A DNA stretch of 64,000 nt from Antitrichia curtipendula (taxonomy: Eukaryota; Streptophyta; Bryopsida; Hypnales; Leucodontaceae): the NCBI GenBank assembly GCA_951230915.1, contig OX579634.1:50233570-50297569 (forward strand). Reading direction: 5' to 3'. Each line of letters opens with the position of its first letter. The first letter of the stretch is position 1. The notes beneath the pieces are model-generated. The model was not told the origin of the DNA, searched no databases, and saw nothing but the letters and a program-made list of their open reading frames with translations. The translations under genes were made by a program, and so were the position numbers. Positions 45,076-58,545 of the stretch are shown here, in pieces.

Positions 45076-48000
45076 TTAACTTATTAGTTAAATTAACCAT
45101 GTGTCTGTGTGGGACATGTCTCATGTCTTTTTGTCCTTACTGGTCAGAGTTTTTTTAATTTTATATCAATGAATAAGAATTGCGTTTACCATATGCTCCA
45201 TTAAAAAATAAATGTTTGCTGATTCCAATGAAAAGGAACTCATCAATCACCGATCTGGAGGGATCAAACTTAATGGAAATAAGGGAATCCAACATTGTTC
45301 AAAGGAGCTACAGTTGATTTGACCCACATTGGTCATTTTAATTTGGCATGGATTTATGCACTTTTATCAGTTACTGGACGTGTGAATACACTAATAATGA
45401 AATTTAGTGTCACCACACTAATTGATTTGAAATTTTTATAACTTTTTATTCTTGATGAAGGTTTTTAATATCCTACAAGAAGGTCAGATTGGGCATAAAT
45501 TATTAAGTCATTTTTTATAACAAAAGAAGTGCCACATGTCATTTTGTGGATGGTGTGAGGTGGCATGGCCCCTTGAGAATTTGACGTGGTAATTCAATTT
45601 CAACATCTAAAGGTTGAAGATGTTCACGTACAATAACTTGATAATAGAGATTGCTTTTCATCCATTTTTCCAAGGGGGGGCTTTTTCTGGGTTGGAGTGA
45701 GGATGTTCAAGCTTTTATTTATTTAGCCAAGGAATTGGGGTGTCTTTGGAAGTCAAGAAGATTTATAGAACGAATCTTGTGAATATGGCATGTTCCAACT
45801 TACCATGTAGTTAGTTGTTGGCTACTATTCTTCTTCCAAGTTTGTCAAAGACTTCAAAAACTACAAAAATGTCTTCAGAAGTCATTGACCTTTGGAATTA
45901 ATTTTGTTGATGTGATATGTACCAACCCACCATGTAGTCAATTGTTGACTTCCTACACTCCATCATATCCTATATGGTCTAAATTTTATAACCTACAAAA
46001 TCAACTCCCCTAACCTTAAAATCTTTTGTGTTGAATTTTACCTACTCACAAGGATATTTTGTCTCTTTCTTTCACACTTTAAAAATAATCAAAATTTGTT
46101 GAATACAAGACTAAAAATGGACTAAAAATATAAGTTGAATTGCTCTAACTCTAATAAAGGAATTGGAATCCTCAATTGTGTGGACAAGTAGAAAAAGTTT
46201 TATTTTATTTTATATTTAATAACTTTAACCTTTATATACAACAATAAACCAATAGGTATTTTATTAATATTGTCCAAAACTTTGAAGGTTTGCCCATTGA
46301 ATTATTGGATCTAACAAGTAAAAAATGTTGAATTTTTTTATCATTCAAAATTCAAAAATATAAAAATTAGCCCAAAACATAAATTTTGCATGTATCAAAT
46401 ATTGCTATATTGATGATATTAGGTAATTAGGTTCACTTATCTAACCATTAAATCCTACAATATGAAGGTATTCATTTCATAAAAGCATTCAAAACTATCA
46501 TTTTTATTGGAAAGAGCAAAATAAATAAAAGCTATTGTTTCTACATGTCTAACTATAAAATATTAGACTTGACTATTATTAAAATGTGTTAAATTGTTTT
46601 TCAAAAACTAAACTTTGACTTTGTAGATTACAAAATATATTTATTTTTTAATTAAACACAATGTTTTCTTTTGCACCTATTGTGACTAGATTACGAGACT
46701 TTGAATCTTCTAAAATTAAAATTATTACACTACACATTTTGATTTAAAAAATTAATAATGTTGAAAATTTGATTTGAAAGTCCTGAAAAAAAATTCAAAA
46801 AATAAACTTGACTTTTTTTCTTTTAAATATTGGTAAGTAGAAGTGAGGACAAGACATAAGGAAACATAATTATTAATACATCTAAGATGGAATTAAAATA
46901 CATTAATCTGAGTGGTGAGATCCTTTGTTTAAAAGCTAACCCCTATGGAATTTTTATTTTTTAAAAACTTGTCTAATACATTATTTTCTCAAGAAGATGT
47001 TATGATTGTCTATAAAACAACAAGATGCTCTATAGTTTTTGAAGCACTAATCCAAATGGAACGAATCTTATCTTTTCAAATACAAAAAAAATATAATCTA
47101 TGGGAAACAAAAGAAATCAATTTTTTTTTCATACCTTGGATTTATGCAATTTATACTTCATAGGTATGAAAATTAAAGGGTATCTTTGAGTACTATAATC
47201 GAATAGAACAAATTATTTTTAAAATAAATGATACACAATTGAAGAACTTGCTAGTTTTTGGAAAACTCCATGATTAATGATAATTATATTTCTTTTGAAA
47301 TAAAAAACTGGCACAAGCAAAATTTGTAATCTTCAATTTATTAATTCCATTCAAATATAAAACAAATCATTCTTATGGTGGAAATTGTAGCATTAATGAA
47401 ATAAAAATCCGTATAAGTTTTTTTTTTACTTTAAACCATTGTTGACCAGTTAATTACAAGAAAATAATAAACTTGTCATAACAAGTGACATTTTCAAAAG
47501 TTTGAATTTATTCTCTAATAAGATAATTAGCTAAGAGGAAATGATTTATTATAATTTGATCTTATAATCAAACTTAAATATATAAATTTACAATGTAAGA
47601 TTTGGAATTATTTTAAATAGGTTGATTATAGTTATTCATCACAATTGGTTTTATAATTCCAATTCTCATTATTTTTATTACAAACCAAAATTTACCCTTT
47701 GAGATTGATATACTTCAAGATTTGATGATCTTCAAAGATCTGTTAGGAAATACTCTACGCAAAAAATTAAGTCAATTTTGTATAAAGCGCTACATGTCAT
47801 CTTGTGAATGGTATGCTATGATATGGGCCCCTGAGAAATTGATGTGGAAATTTAATTTTCGCACTCAAGTGTCGAATCAAACCTTCACTTACGGTAGTGC
47901 TTGAAAGATATATTTAATAAAATAAAATAATTTAATTTGTCTATTAATAACCAAAAGTTATATTTGTATAATTAGATACATCCATACTATCACAAATATT

Positions 48001-49214
48001 TTGTAATACAAATAAATTTAAATAGTGTTTATTTCTAAATATTTATTATAGATTCAATCCATTGTGAGTACATAATGTTTTTATAATTGTAAATCTATAG
48101 CTATAAGTATTTAGCATAATTTAAACAATATACAAAGCAAACAACTATAAATTGTTTAAATAAAGCAACAACCACACTTTGATAATGACACTTGGTGGTG
48201 TATAAATGTAGTTGATTCTTAATAATCTTAAACAATGAGTATTATTCATCATTGCAAAAGCGATGATGTTAACGCATCCCATTTGGGTTGATGACCATAT
48301 TGTTAAGCCATTTTCATCTATTAGAAATTTACAAGGAAGGTTATCAAATAGACTACTAAGCTTGCAATAGTTATTCAATTCAATTTGCATAACTTTCATT
48401 TGAAGGTGAAATATAATTATATATTTCTTATATCAATAAATAGTTAACCTTGGATTTTAATCTAATCATACATACTTTTAATGAAAACTATCCAAATACG
48501 CTTTAAATGCAAGTTTTGTTGAGTATATCAAAACATATACAAACAACTGAAGCATTGAAATCTTGAAGAGCAATTGTAAGAACAATTCTTCATCAAATTC
48601 AACAACTAATGTATCATTGGAAAATTCTTAAAAGCAAACTTCCAATTGAATAGCATATGTTCCCTTTAAAAAAAAACTATAAACATGAAAGCCTCTAAAT
48701 TTAAAAGTCAAAAGAACTTGAGAATGACAAAAACAATGTAGAAAATGTGGGAATCCTAAGAAACACAATCCTTTCCAATCATAAATTGGATAAAAAAATT
48801 ATGGAAAAATACATAGGTGTTCTTACAATAATTTGTAGATGATGTTTATTTGTTGTATGAATGAAATGGGCCAATATGGTTGCATGGACAATCATAGGTT
48901 AATTATCTAATGCACTAATCATTTTGTTGAGATTTTGCATTATTTTTGCTGATATTTTTATATAAATTTATTAAATACCTCAATTTCATCAAATTGGTCA
49001 TGAAATAAGGATGAATGAAAAGTTGTGTGAACAAAATAATGACTCCAAAGCACTCTGTTCATAATTTAGAATATGAAATAAAGAAAAATGTTTAGAAAGA
49101 ACTACCAATTATTGTAGTTTGAATTGATAAATAGAGAAGGAAGAGTTGAATTTTGAATTATATGAAAAAACTATTTTTAAATTTTCATCTAAGAAATAAA
49201 AACATAATATATAT
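45076..49214. other. AT-rich intergenic DNA, no gene seen
   Basis: No protein family or RNA gene recognised. A dispersed repeat pair shares CTACATGTCATcTTGTG-like and gggcccctgagaa-like phrases at about 45535-45600 and 47790-47850. A copy of the ctaagatggaatt..aatacattaat core is at 46880. Confidence 0.5.
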
Positions 49215-49218
49215 TTAA

Positions 49219-50155
49219 TCCCTAAAGGACCAAGGATGTTTTTAAGATAAATTGTCACAAATTGCATTGCCCAAAATTAAAAATAATTTTTTTTGGAACT
49301 TCAGTCGTACGAAAGTGTAGAAGACCACTATGACAATGCATTGAAAAAATTTGAGTTCATTTGACTGTATAGATGCAAGATTATAATGTTTGATGTCAGA
49401 ACAATAGCATTTATTGATTCCTGCAAAACAATGCCAATAAACTTCAAACCCTCTTGGAGTGAAATTTTTGCTCTTGATGAATTTGAGTCTCTCCACTGTT
49501 GAGTTCAAAATCTTGTGAGGTACACTCATGAAAAATTCTAGAAGCAAATATGAAGTTTAGCTTACTCTAAATCATCTTGCAATTTAAGTGAATTGGCAAT
49601 ACACTAGTCATTTTGAGGTTGATTTCTTGTTCAATGAAGAAATCTTTTATTTGAAATCCAAACTATGGAAAGTTAGAGACAAACATTTAGAATATGTGTG
49701 AAAATTTTCAAGAACTTTAACTTCATACATTGCAAGATAATAGGGCTTGAAGTTAGAAGAAATTAGTTTTTTCTCGAAGTTGCTCCAACATATTGTAGCA
49801 AACAAAGTTTGACTCCTCTTAGAATGTGATGTGAGAACTATAGGGTTTTTTGTTTGGACAATTGTATGCCATATTTTATTAGTTGTAACACATATGCCAA
49901 ATTTCGAAAGTCAATGAAGGTTTCAACAAAAGATGCCTCAAAGATGCCCAAATTATTCGAGCTACACTAAATTTTTTGGATAGCATAACTTTTGATCTGG
50001 GCACCTAATTGAAAAAGAATTATATATTCCCATTAAGAGGTACATGTTCACACTTTGTGTTAGAATTTGGCAAATATCCAACCAAAATTGTCATCCAAGG
50101 CCCCTACCCAAGTTTTCAAGTGCCAGTTGAATGGACACTCAGGGTCCTTACGAGG
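49219..50155. mobile_element. TTAA-flanked element, copy E (937 bp)
   Basis: TTAA (49215-49218), then TCCCTAAAGGACCAAGG; at the other end GGTCCTTACGAGG, then TTAA (50156-50159). Ends are slightly diverged from the CCCCTAAAGG consensus. Length is within 25 bp of copies A, B and C, but the interior is less similar. No transposase. Confidence 0.7.
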
Positions 50156-50220
50156 TTAAAGGCAATAAATGGTGTAGGTACATGAATTTTATTTTGTCAA
50201 ACTTGGGAAGTGAAGGATAA

Positions 50221-52764
50221 GGGTGCTTTCACACCTGATGTTAATTATAACTTTGGTGTCATTACAGGGGGCGTGGTTACACAGTGTCCCACCGAGACTC
50301 TTTCGGGGCAGGGCTGGGATGCGGGCAGGTTGGGGGCTGCTCCACAGCCCTCTGAGGACCCCACAACCAACTTTTCATTTTGGTTGAAAATTGATTTTTT
50401 CAACATAGAAAAGAACGAAATAGTACACAAGATTTCCAATAAGAAAATTGAACCAATGATGTGGATCTTGTGCCACTAATTCATTTCAGCCCTACAGTCA
50501 ATCTAGTGCTAACAATGGAGTGAAGAAAAGCTCTTTATACTAGTGGAGTAGTGGTAGTTGAAACAAACCACGTGGGATATGTGAATTAGGACAAAAAAGA
50601 GCTCCTCCACTCATGGTTAAGTGGAAACGCAGGAATTGTGATAAAAGTCAAATTTCAAACCTCATTTAGACATAGTAGACTATATTTTTTCAAAAAATGT
50701 CAAAAAAGTTGTACAATGTTACATTCTATTGATAGCACATGTAGGTCTGCTTTGAATTGACTTTTGGCATTTGGGGAATAAAAACCAGTTAATTTGCAGT
50801 AGGTTTTGACAAAATAAACGAATTTTTCAAAATAATTAAGTTCAAAAATGTTAAATATTCCTACTCCACCATATTCAAATTATTGAAACAATACCTTTGA
50901 TTCACAACATTGATTCAATATAACTTGTGACATTGCTGAGACAACCTTAACCCCTAAAGTTTTTTGACTATGTTTTCACCCAAACCACCCTAAAACTGTC
51001 ATTTCTAAGACAACCACCAAATTTTAGAAAAAAAATAATTTTGAACAAATGTAACCATAGGATCTTTTAGTAAACTGATTTGAAAAGATGTGGAAAAAAT
51101 TTCAAAAATTTCCACCTTATAGATTGCAAAATATTAGTGTTTGAAGTTACAAAAATCTTTTATTTACCACTGCAAAAATCCGGGCAGCTGCACTTCAGAA
51201 GGCAATATCTGTATGAAAAATTGTCCAAAATGGTTATAACTCTTAAGATTAATTCTTCAATTCAAGTTGGCTACATGCTTCGAAATTTGCAAATCATTTA
51301 GAATTGTACATGTACATAAAAAAAAAATTGTAAGTAGAAAGAAGTAGAAAATGAGCCAAAATACTAAATTGTAAACAATTTATTTATGGAATTGAAAAAT
51401 TCCAATCCCAATCGAAGGTCAAAATGTTTTAATAAAAATATTAAAAACTGAATCAATTAAAGGATTTCAATTTTTTTTTGTAATGTATAGACTCTATAAC
51501 TAGTGGCAAACTACCCCAAACTAATACTCCTCATAACTTTTGACTCATTGATCAAAATGGAATGATTCAAAGCTTTCCATTTAGAAAAAAATCTAACAAA
51601 CCAATTTCAATTTTTTTTTAATTTTTAAAGTCATTTGAAAATAATTTTTTTGAGCTGTCCGAGCTGCCCAAAGTTCAAAGAAAATCACATATGACGCAAT
51701 AATTTTTTAACTCTGTAGTCAAAAGTTACAAAAATGGTTGGGCTTTAAAGCTACTCCTTGGGCACATGTTGTGTGAAAATTTCAAGAAAAAGAAAACAAC
51801 TCCATACGTAGTAAGTTGCCAAAAATCGCTATGTTGCCAAAAAACACAATTTGGTCCTTTAGGGGTTAAGTGGCTACTTTGTGTTTGTCATGCTGTTTTA
51901 ATAATGATGAAATATTAATTTAAAGTTCTTAAGAATTTGAGATGTAACTAGAAATGCAAGAATTGTGTTCAGAGTTGAAATTTAGGCTTCATTTGGACAT
52001 AGTATAATAGCTTCTTTAAGAAAAAATTGAAGTTCTGGAAGCAGTGGGAGAAGCAAGCTAACATTTATCTTTAAAATCCGCTTGAGATTTTGAAGCCTCA
52101 TGTAAGAGTTCTAAACAAATTCTAGAGGGGGTGGGGTGGGGTCAGGGTGGAAGGGACATTTTTTTGGACATTATCAAACACCTCCTCTGAAATTTATTCA
52201 TAACTTTTAGGTAGAGTATTGAAATCTCAAACAGATTTTTGGAGATAAAATTGTACTTGATTCCCCAACTTTTCTTGTCTTGACGTTTTTTGAAAAAATA
52301 TAGTCTACTATGTCTAAATGAGGTTTGAAATTTGACTTTTATCACATTTCCTGCGTTTCCACTTAACCATGAGTGGAGGAGCTCTTTTTTGTCCTAATTC
52401 ACATATCCCACGTGGTTTGTTTCACCTACCACTACTCCACTGGTATAAAGAGCTTTTCTTCACTCCATTGTCAGCACTAGATTGACTGTAGGACTGAAAT
52501 GAATTAGTGGCACAAGATCCACATCATTGGTTCAATTTTCTTATTGGAAATCTTGTGTACTATTTCGTTCTTTTCTATGTTGGAAAAATCAATTTTCAAC
52601 CAAAATGAAAAGTTGGTTGTGGGGTCCTCAGAGGGCTGTGGAGCAGCCCCCAACCTGCCCGCATCCCAGCCCTGCCCCGAAAGAGTCTCGGTGGGACACT
52701 GAGTGTAACCACGCCCCCTGTAATGACACCAGAGTTATAATTAACATCAGGTGTGAAAGCACCC
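50221..52764. mobile_element. PIF/Harbinger-like element with ~495-bp inverted arms
   Basis: It begins GGGTGCTTTCACACCTG and ends in the complement, flanked by TAA at 50218-50220 and 52765-52767, as expected for PIF/Harbinger. Arms span about 50221-50715 and 52268-52764 and are nearly identical. Their outer 150 bp are GC-rich (phrases GGGCAGGGCTGGGATGCGGG and GGCTGCTCCACAGCCC) in an AT-rich setting. No transposase inside; the middle contains TTAA copy B (50951-51865). Read-through transcription would give a very long hairpin RNA. Confidence 0.85.
50951..51865. mobile_element. TTAA-flanked element, copy B (915 bp)
   Basis: TTAA (50947-50950), CCCCTAAAGTTTTTTGACTA; other end TTTGGTCCTTTAGGGG, TTAA (51866-51869). 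It is the same element as copy A in reverse, with ends and interior matching (for example gactatgttttcacc and aacatagcgattttt). It lies inside the large Harbinger-like element, so it either inserted after that element formed or was carried with it. Confidence 0.82.
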
Positions 52765-52767
52765 TAA

Positions 52768-54074
52768 TTGTGGTTGAGACTAAAAGAAGTGCCTGGAAGG
52801 AACTTTGATAAGGTAGACTAATCCAACTCTGCCCACAACCCAACTCCACATCCTACATTTGCCTCCAATTCCAGTCATTCATGCCCTCAAAGCTTTCCAA
52901 AAAATCAACCAAATCAGTCTAGAAATATGACAAAATATTTCATTAACGAAAACATATCAATACATGATTCGTGGATACTTAAGTGCTAATACAGTAATAC
53001 ATACATAAAAAGGGTGGTTAAGGGTTGTTAATAGGACAGTCATGACTCCACTCTACGGGCGGATTTTTTTTGTAGTTTCAAAGGCTGAACACATCAGAAA
53101 TTCACAAAAACTACAATTTTGATCTGAAAAATGATAATTCCACTTGGCTTTGACTCATGAAACCAACACACACACCTCTGAAAAAGGAAAAAGATGTGCC
53201 CCCGTCTTGGAATTGTCCCCGAGATAGTCTGATTGCAAATCAGGGTGGTAACAGGCTTGTCTACCTGGCTCACTCACTGTATGGTCCAACGGATAATTGG
53301 TGACAAAAAGCTCCCCCAACCCGAGCACGGTCAAAGTACAGTACACTGCAGTGTCACCGGACTGGTGAGTGGTCAATAAATAAGAGAGAGTCGCCCCCTT
53401 CCTGTAAGTCCAGATGGTGGCGAGCAATTTGGTGGCAGCAGCATACATATCATTACAGTAAAAAGCCTATAAGCTTACATCATCATCTTGTAAGAAAGCC
53501 CAGTGTCTCTGACAAACAAGCAGGGCTAAGGAAGCTCATTTACCCTTTATCTTTGCAGCTGCTTGTCTGCCTGCGGTTGCCTGCGTGGGTCAGTCGCATC
53601 AGTCGCAGCAGGCGCAGCAGGCGCGATGAGCTCCGATGAGCTCCGACGAGCTCGATTATCTAATCAACCTCCTGACATGCAGGTTACCCAAAGACGCAGC
53701 AACTTCTGACAGGAAAGGAGCATCCCGTGTGTGGCCTCAGTCCGGCTTCTGTGGACAATGTCGGTTGCTGACAGGCGAGGAGAGGAGCTCCATCTCCATA
53801 GCCACATCTAACATAAGCTTATGTCCATCCGTCCACACGACGGAATTGCCATTGATGAAGGGAAGGGAAGGGAAGGGCTTGTTCTCTCTCCATGTGTACA
53901 AAATTTGAAACCAGATGTAAAGCTTGCATCCAAACTTCAGTTGTTGTGTGGCATGTGTAGAAATTCTTGATGAGAATGGAAACTGATGAGTCCTTGGGAT
54001 GTACAGTGACTTACACTCTTGATCTGAGCTTGATCTGAGCCTTGTTAGTGACGATTTGTTTTATATTTTTGGTA
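52768..54074. other. Mixed-composition intergenic DNA, no gene recognised
   Basis: The stretch 53150-53900 is less AT-rich. It holds short tandem motifs (gcagcaggc and gatgagctcc/gacgagctc at about 53600-53655; gggaa repeats at about 53860). ORFs at 53155-53448 (minus) and 53636-53908 (plus) match no family I know. Confidence 0.4.
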
Positions 54075-54078
54075 TTAG

Positions 54079-54696
54079 CCCTTAAAAGACCAGGGCATAT
54101 TTCAGGTAAAAAAATTGTGGAAAACTGCCACTTTTTAGGGTAGTGAGTAAAAGATGAAAAAAAAGGAGAGGGGAGGTCTTCAAAATTCAATTATACAAAT
54201 TTGTACTACACTACTAAGGTAGAAGGCTCAAGAATAGTTTGGGCATTAAGAACCGTCCACCTATAAAAAATGTACATGATTTGTACATGCTGTTTTTTCA
54301 TAGCTTTCACTGATGTACAAACAATGTACATTTCAGGGGTGGACGATTTTGGAGCCCTATGCCAGTTCAACTTCAAAATTTCGTAACTAATTTCAAAAAG
54401 CTCCAAAAAATATGAAATGACTTAGGGTAGATGCCAAATCCACTTCTATTTCAGTGAACATTTACTGAAGAATATTTCAAGAAATTTTGCCTTCCCAAAA
54501 TTCAGTTTCAGCTTTTAGGTGGGCAATTTCTGGACCTATTACCTTATGGGAATGTGTGAAAAAAACTTCGAAAAACATTGACTGCACGGATCAAAAGATT
54601 ATGTAATGTTTGAAGTTAGAAGAAAAAGGGTATTTTTGACCTTCTCCGGATTTTTCAATTGTCTGGATTTTCAACGGATAATTGTTCTTTAGGGGT
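54079..54696. mobile_element. TTAA-type element, copy F (618 bp), degenerate
   Basis: Left end TTAG then CCCTTAAAAGACC (TTAA mutated to TTAG), right end GTTCTTTAGGGG then TTTAA. The interior resembles the DNA just left of copy A. Shorter than copies A-C and clearly decayed; no coding capacity. Confidence 0.6.
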
Positions 54697-54700
54697 TTAA

Positions 54701-55159
54701 AAGGTTACAAGGCTTTTCGGGGGTTTGGTTTGTAGCTTGTACTGCTGGCTCTTACCCCTCAGGCAGGCTGCAATGATTATTAGTATCAAAGCGAGAAACA
54801 AGAAAAAGAAAAAAGAACTTGACTACACTTATGCTTGGCACCAACTGAACTGACTTGAGTTTATCTTACTCACTGTTGCTCACTGTTGAGTGCTGATCAT
54901 GATTCATGAATGTACAGAGAATGATAATATTAAGAATAATCAGTTAGTAGGGGATCAAAAAATCTTACTGCCAGCTGTCCACTTCTGCCGTCTGCTGGGG
55001 AGTGGGGACAGAAGGATAAACATCTGCTTTCAGGGTGGGTGGGTGGGTGTGAAAATCATGTCTTTATCTCGGCCACATGGGGGCTAACTTAACCCCCGTA
55101 ATTGCCCAACCAACCATATGTGGTCAATCTGAAATTCAGGCTCATTTTGGTGTGGGGTG
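54701..55159. other. Intergenic DNA, nothing recognised
   Basis: No gene, RNA or clear repeat seen apart from a short ggtgggtgggtggg run near 55035. Confidence 0.5.
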
Positions 55160-55163
55160 TTAA

Positions 55164-56892
55164 CCCCTAAAGTCCAAAGGCCTCTTTTTCCATCAAAAAA
55201 CATTCAAAATTACCATATCTTTAGCAAAAAAAATTCAATTTTTTTTTCTTTTCATATCGAACCATAGGATCTTGTACTGTACTAGTATAAGAATGCATGG
55301 AAGAAATTTCACAACCTTCGGTTGTGCAGATTGCAAGATTGCAGATTTAAAGTGAAAGAAATAAATTTTTGGTACCTTGCTCAACTATATTTTTTGGCTT
55401 TGAACCTTCATGACATATAATTTTTGTTCTACTGATTTTGAATTTATAATTTTATATGATAAATAATTGAGTTGAGAGTCTTGGAAAAAAATTCAAAAAA
55501 GACACGCTTAGTTTTCACTCATTAAAAAATTGTTAAGTATAAGTCAGTTCAAGATTGAAGGAAAATCTAAATTGTTAATTGCTCTAAGATGGAATTGAAA
55601 TACACTAATCTCAACAGTGAGATTTTTCTAGCAAAAGATCTTAACCTTGTATAACTTCTTTTTTTGAAAAATTGTGAAAATTGAGGTAAAAAATGAATTT
55701 TACAAGTTATTTTTTCAAGAAGATGCTTTGATTGCCCCCCAAAACAAGATTGTCCATAACTTTCACATAACAAGCTTACCATGTATATAAAAAAATAATC
55801 TCAAATTTAAAAAAATAATATAAAAGTTTACTTTAAGTTCTTTTGAAGGGTTTTTTCGGCCCACCGAACTAAAATAAAAAACCTTTTGTGCCATAACTTT
55901 TGCTCCCGCGCTCCAATTGAAATGAAAATCATATTTTGGAAAAGCTAATGTAATTTTTCTATCTTCACAATTTTTTTTAAGAAATCATGAAATTCTTGAG
56001 ACCATAAGAGTCCAAAATCCATTTTGTCCCCTAAGGAGACAATGGAACTTTAGGGGGTAGATTTTTTGATTGTTTAAAAAAAAATTATGGACAGTTTTGA
56101 ATGTTAACTATTGGAATCTTTTATTTTTATTAAAAATTTAAGCATTTTATTTTTGCATGGTTCTCAAAGGCATATATGTACCATTAGTGAAGAGTATAAC
56201 TTGAAAATTTGACTTCATTTCCCGGCTTCGAGCAAAGTTTGTCAATTTCACTTGATATATATAATTTTTAAAATTATACATATCCATTTGCTTATAAAAT
56301 GGTTCCAATGGAAAGAGTAAAGTGTTTTCATGGTTTTCACTGTTGGAATTTAAACATGCAAGTGTTGATTTGGAGTTATTTGCAATCTCTATTTATAAAA
56401 AAAATTGCATTATAACAATTGCAAGGTGGATTTGTGTAATGGATTTGATAGCTTTTTATGTGAAATTAAGTTTTTCAAAATTGCATTTTAGTGTGCTAAC
56501 ACTATTTGTAGTTCTTTGTGTCACCTCCAATCCCAAAAAACTTTTATGAACAAATTTCTTGAACATTGTAGGAAGGGGCAACACACTAAAAAACAACAAC
56601 GTACATTTGTCTTGTTATAATCTCACAATTTATATGCAATTTTACACTCAAAATTGGTATGCATATTAACAAGCAAGTTCTTTAATCCTTGTGCGCCTTT
56701 CTGCCTCAAATATGGCCTTCCATAACTGAAAAGTTGCCTTGTTTGACTATTATAATCTTTTCATCAGTACAGTCAAGACATTTGTCTATACAATTAGATT
56801 TTGAAAAAAATAAAATCTATTGGAGATAACTATAAGTCTAGGTTCATTTTTCATACCAAAAATACACTTCAAAAGACTTGGGCATTTAGGGG
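55164..56892. mobile_element. TTAA-flanked element, copy G (1729 bp)
   Basis: TTAA (55160-55163), CCCCTAAAGTCCAAAGGCC; other end GGGCATTTAGGGG, TTAA (56893-56896). This longer subtype shares interior blocks with 3179-5075 and, inverted, 42760-43440, including ctctaagatggaattgaaatac at about 55583. An inner phrase, ctttagggggtag at about 56050, may be a trace of another terminus. No transposase reading frame was recognised. Confidence 0.7.
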
Positions 56893-56896
56893 TTAA

Positions 56897-57598
56897 AGGA
56901 ACATTTTGAATGCAGATTTATAAACGATAATCATCCTTTAGTAATGACCAGTGAACAACCTCCCAAATTGCAACTTTTGGCTATTGTACTTAGTCACTTG
57001 TTATTAGATTGGTAAAAATTTTCATATTTTTTACTTGTTGGCAAGTGAAAGGAGGTTCTAATGCACCAAAGAACGCAACATTTGGATACCAAATGCAAAA
57101 GTTATGCAAGGTCAAAGTTATTTTGGGCAAAGATTTTAAAATTGTTAATTTTTGAAATGGATCAAAAAGTCAAAATTCTCAAATTTTGAGCACTTATTCC
57201 ATGGGTATTGCAATGGCATATTTAAATTCTTAAAGCCTCCAATAATGTCTTCAATTTAGTATTCTTCTTTTGATATTATATACAAATCAATAGTTGAATT
57301 AAACTAGAGTTGAAACTTTGAGCAAGAGTTGATCTAGCCAAATAGAATTCAACTCTCACTTCAAGTTCCAATTCCTTTGCACCAAAACTTCTCCTAACTT
57401 AGGCCTAAGGACTTAGAACTTAGTGAGAACTGAGAAGCCCCAGGTTTTTAAATTTCATCAAAATTTTGTGAATTCACGAGGACTTGAGACATAGTGGAAT
57501 ATGCCTTTCAACTACATTGTTATCATCTCAATACCTAATCAACTTCGTACTATACTAGAAACAAATTAAATGCATCCCCAATTTGTGTGAATTTCATT
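56897..57598. other. Intergenic DNA with a MITE-related copy
   Basis: About 56955-57130 is related to the interior of the TA-flanked MITE at 42181-42452, sharing tttttgctact/tttttggctat-like and ttggcaagtgaaaggaggttc phrases, but without recognisable ends. Otherwise featureless. Confidence 0.5.
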
Positions 57599-57602
57599 TT
57601 AA

Positions 57603-58545
57603 CTCCTAAAGTACTTTCATGTTTAGGGTCCAAAAATTGCTTCAAAGTATGAATCTTTAAAAGCAAGGCAAAAATCTTTGTCTAAATTTATTTTTTGACA
57701 AATTCAATTGTCAGAACCTTTTGTTAATTTGTTAGAGTACACCTTCCCAAAATTTTATAATAAGAAACCTTACCAATTGCAAGATCACAATGCTTGCGTA
57801 TTTTTAAAAAATACTTTAAATTCTTCTCATATGGTTAGATTTCATCGTTTAAACTTTTAATCCAAAAATATGTGGAATACAATTTGCAACTTTTCTTAAT
57901 ATATTCAATAAATGAATTAGAAATACACTCAAAAATTTCAACAAAAGATATTTCATATTCATGCTTTAGAAAAAAAATGTAGAAAGTAGAAAGAAACATA
58001 TAATGATTCAAAATACTAAAATGTTAAGAATTTATTTATAAAATTGAAGAATACCAATTTCAATGGTTGTAATGTTTTAATAAATAATCTACATCCTATC
58101 ATTTTTATTTTTTTTAGAATTAATGAAAATTGAATTAAATAAAAGACTTTAAAGTTTATTTTAGAGTAGCAATTCTATAACTACTACAAACTAAAATTTC
58201 TCCTAACATTTACCTCATTAATCAAAATGTAATGATTAAAAGATTTCCGTATGCCTATATATAAATCTTGAAAATCGATTAAAAAATTACACTTCCTTAA
58301 AAAAATATTTTTTTGTTAGTTGGCTCTCGAGTTGGCTGCATTGCTTGGGATCTAAAAGTAACTACATATCATACAATTCTTTTTTAACCATGTAGTCAAA
58401 AATTACTTGAAAATTGTTGCATTTTAAAGCTACTTCTAGTCTACATTTTGTGTAAAAGTTTTAAAGGAAAAAAATTAAAAATTAGTTTGTAAATGAATGA
58501 CCCAAAACATTATATTGCCAAAAATGCTATTTGGTCTTTTAGTGG
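57603..58545. mobile_element. TTAA-flanked element, copy C (943 bp)
   Basis: TTAA (57599-57602), CTCCTAAAGTACTTTC; other end TTTGGTCTTTTAGTGG, TTAA (58546-58549). It has the same orientation and interior as copy B (for example aaccatgtagtcaaaaatta and the attgccaaaaatgctatttgg end) but is more diverged, so it is an older copy. Confidence 0.78.

Noticed and set aside
50210..50479. ORFs of 64-93 codons in the GC-rich arms (also 52527-52849)
   Set aside because: They mirror each other in the two inverted arms and match no protein family; composition alone keeps them open.
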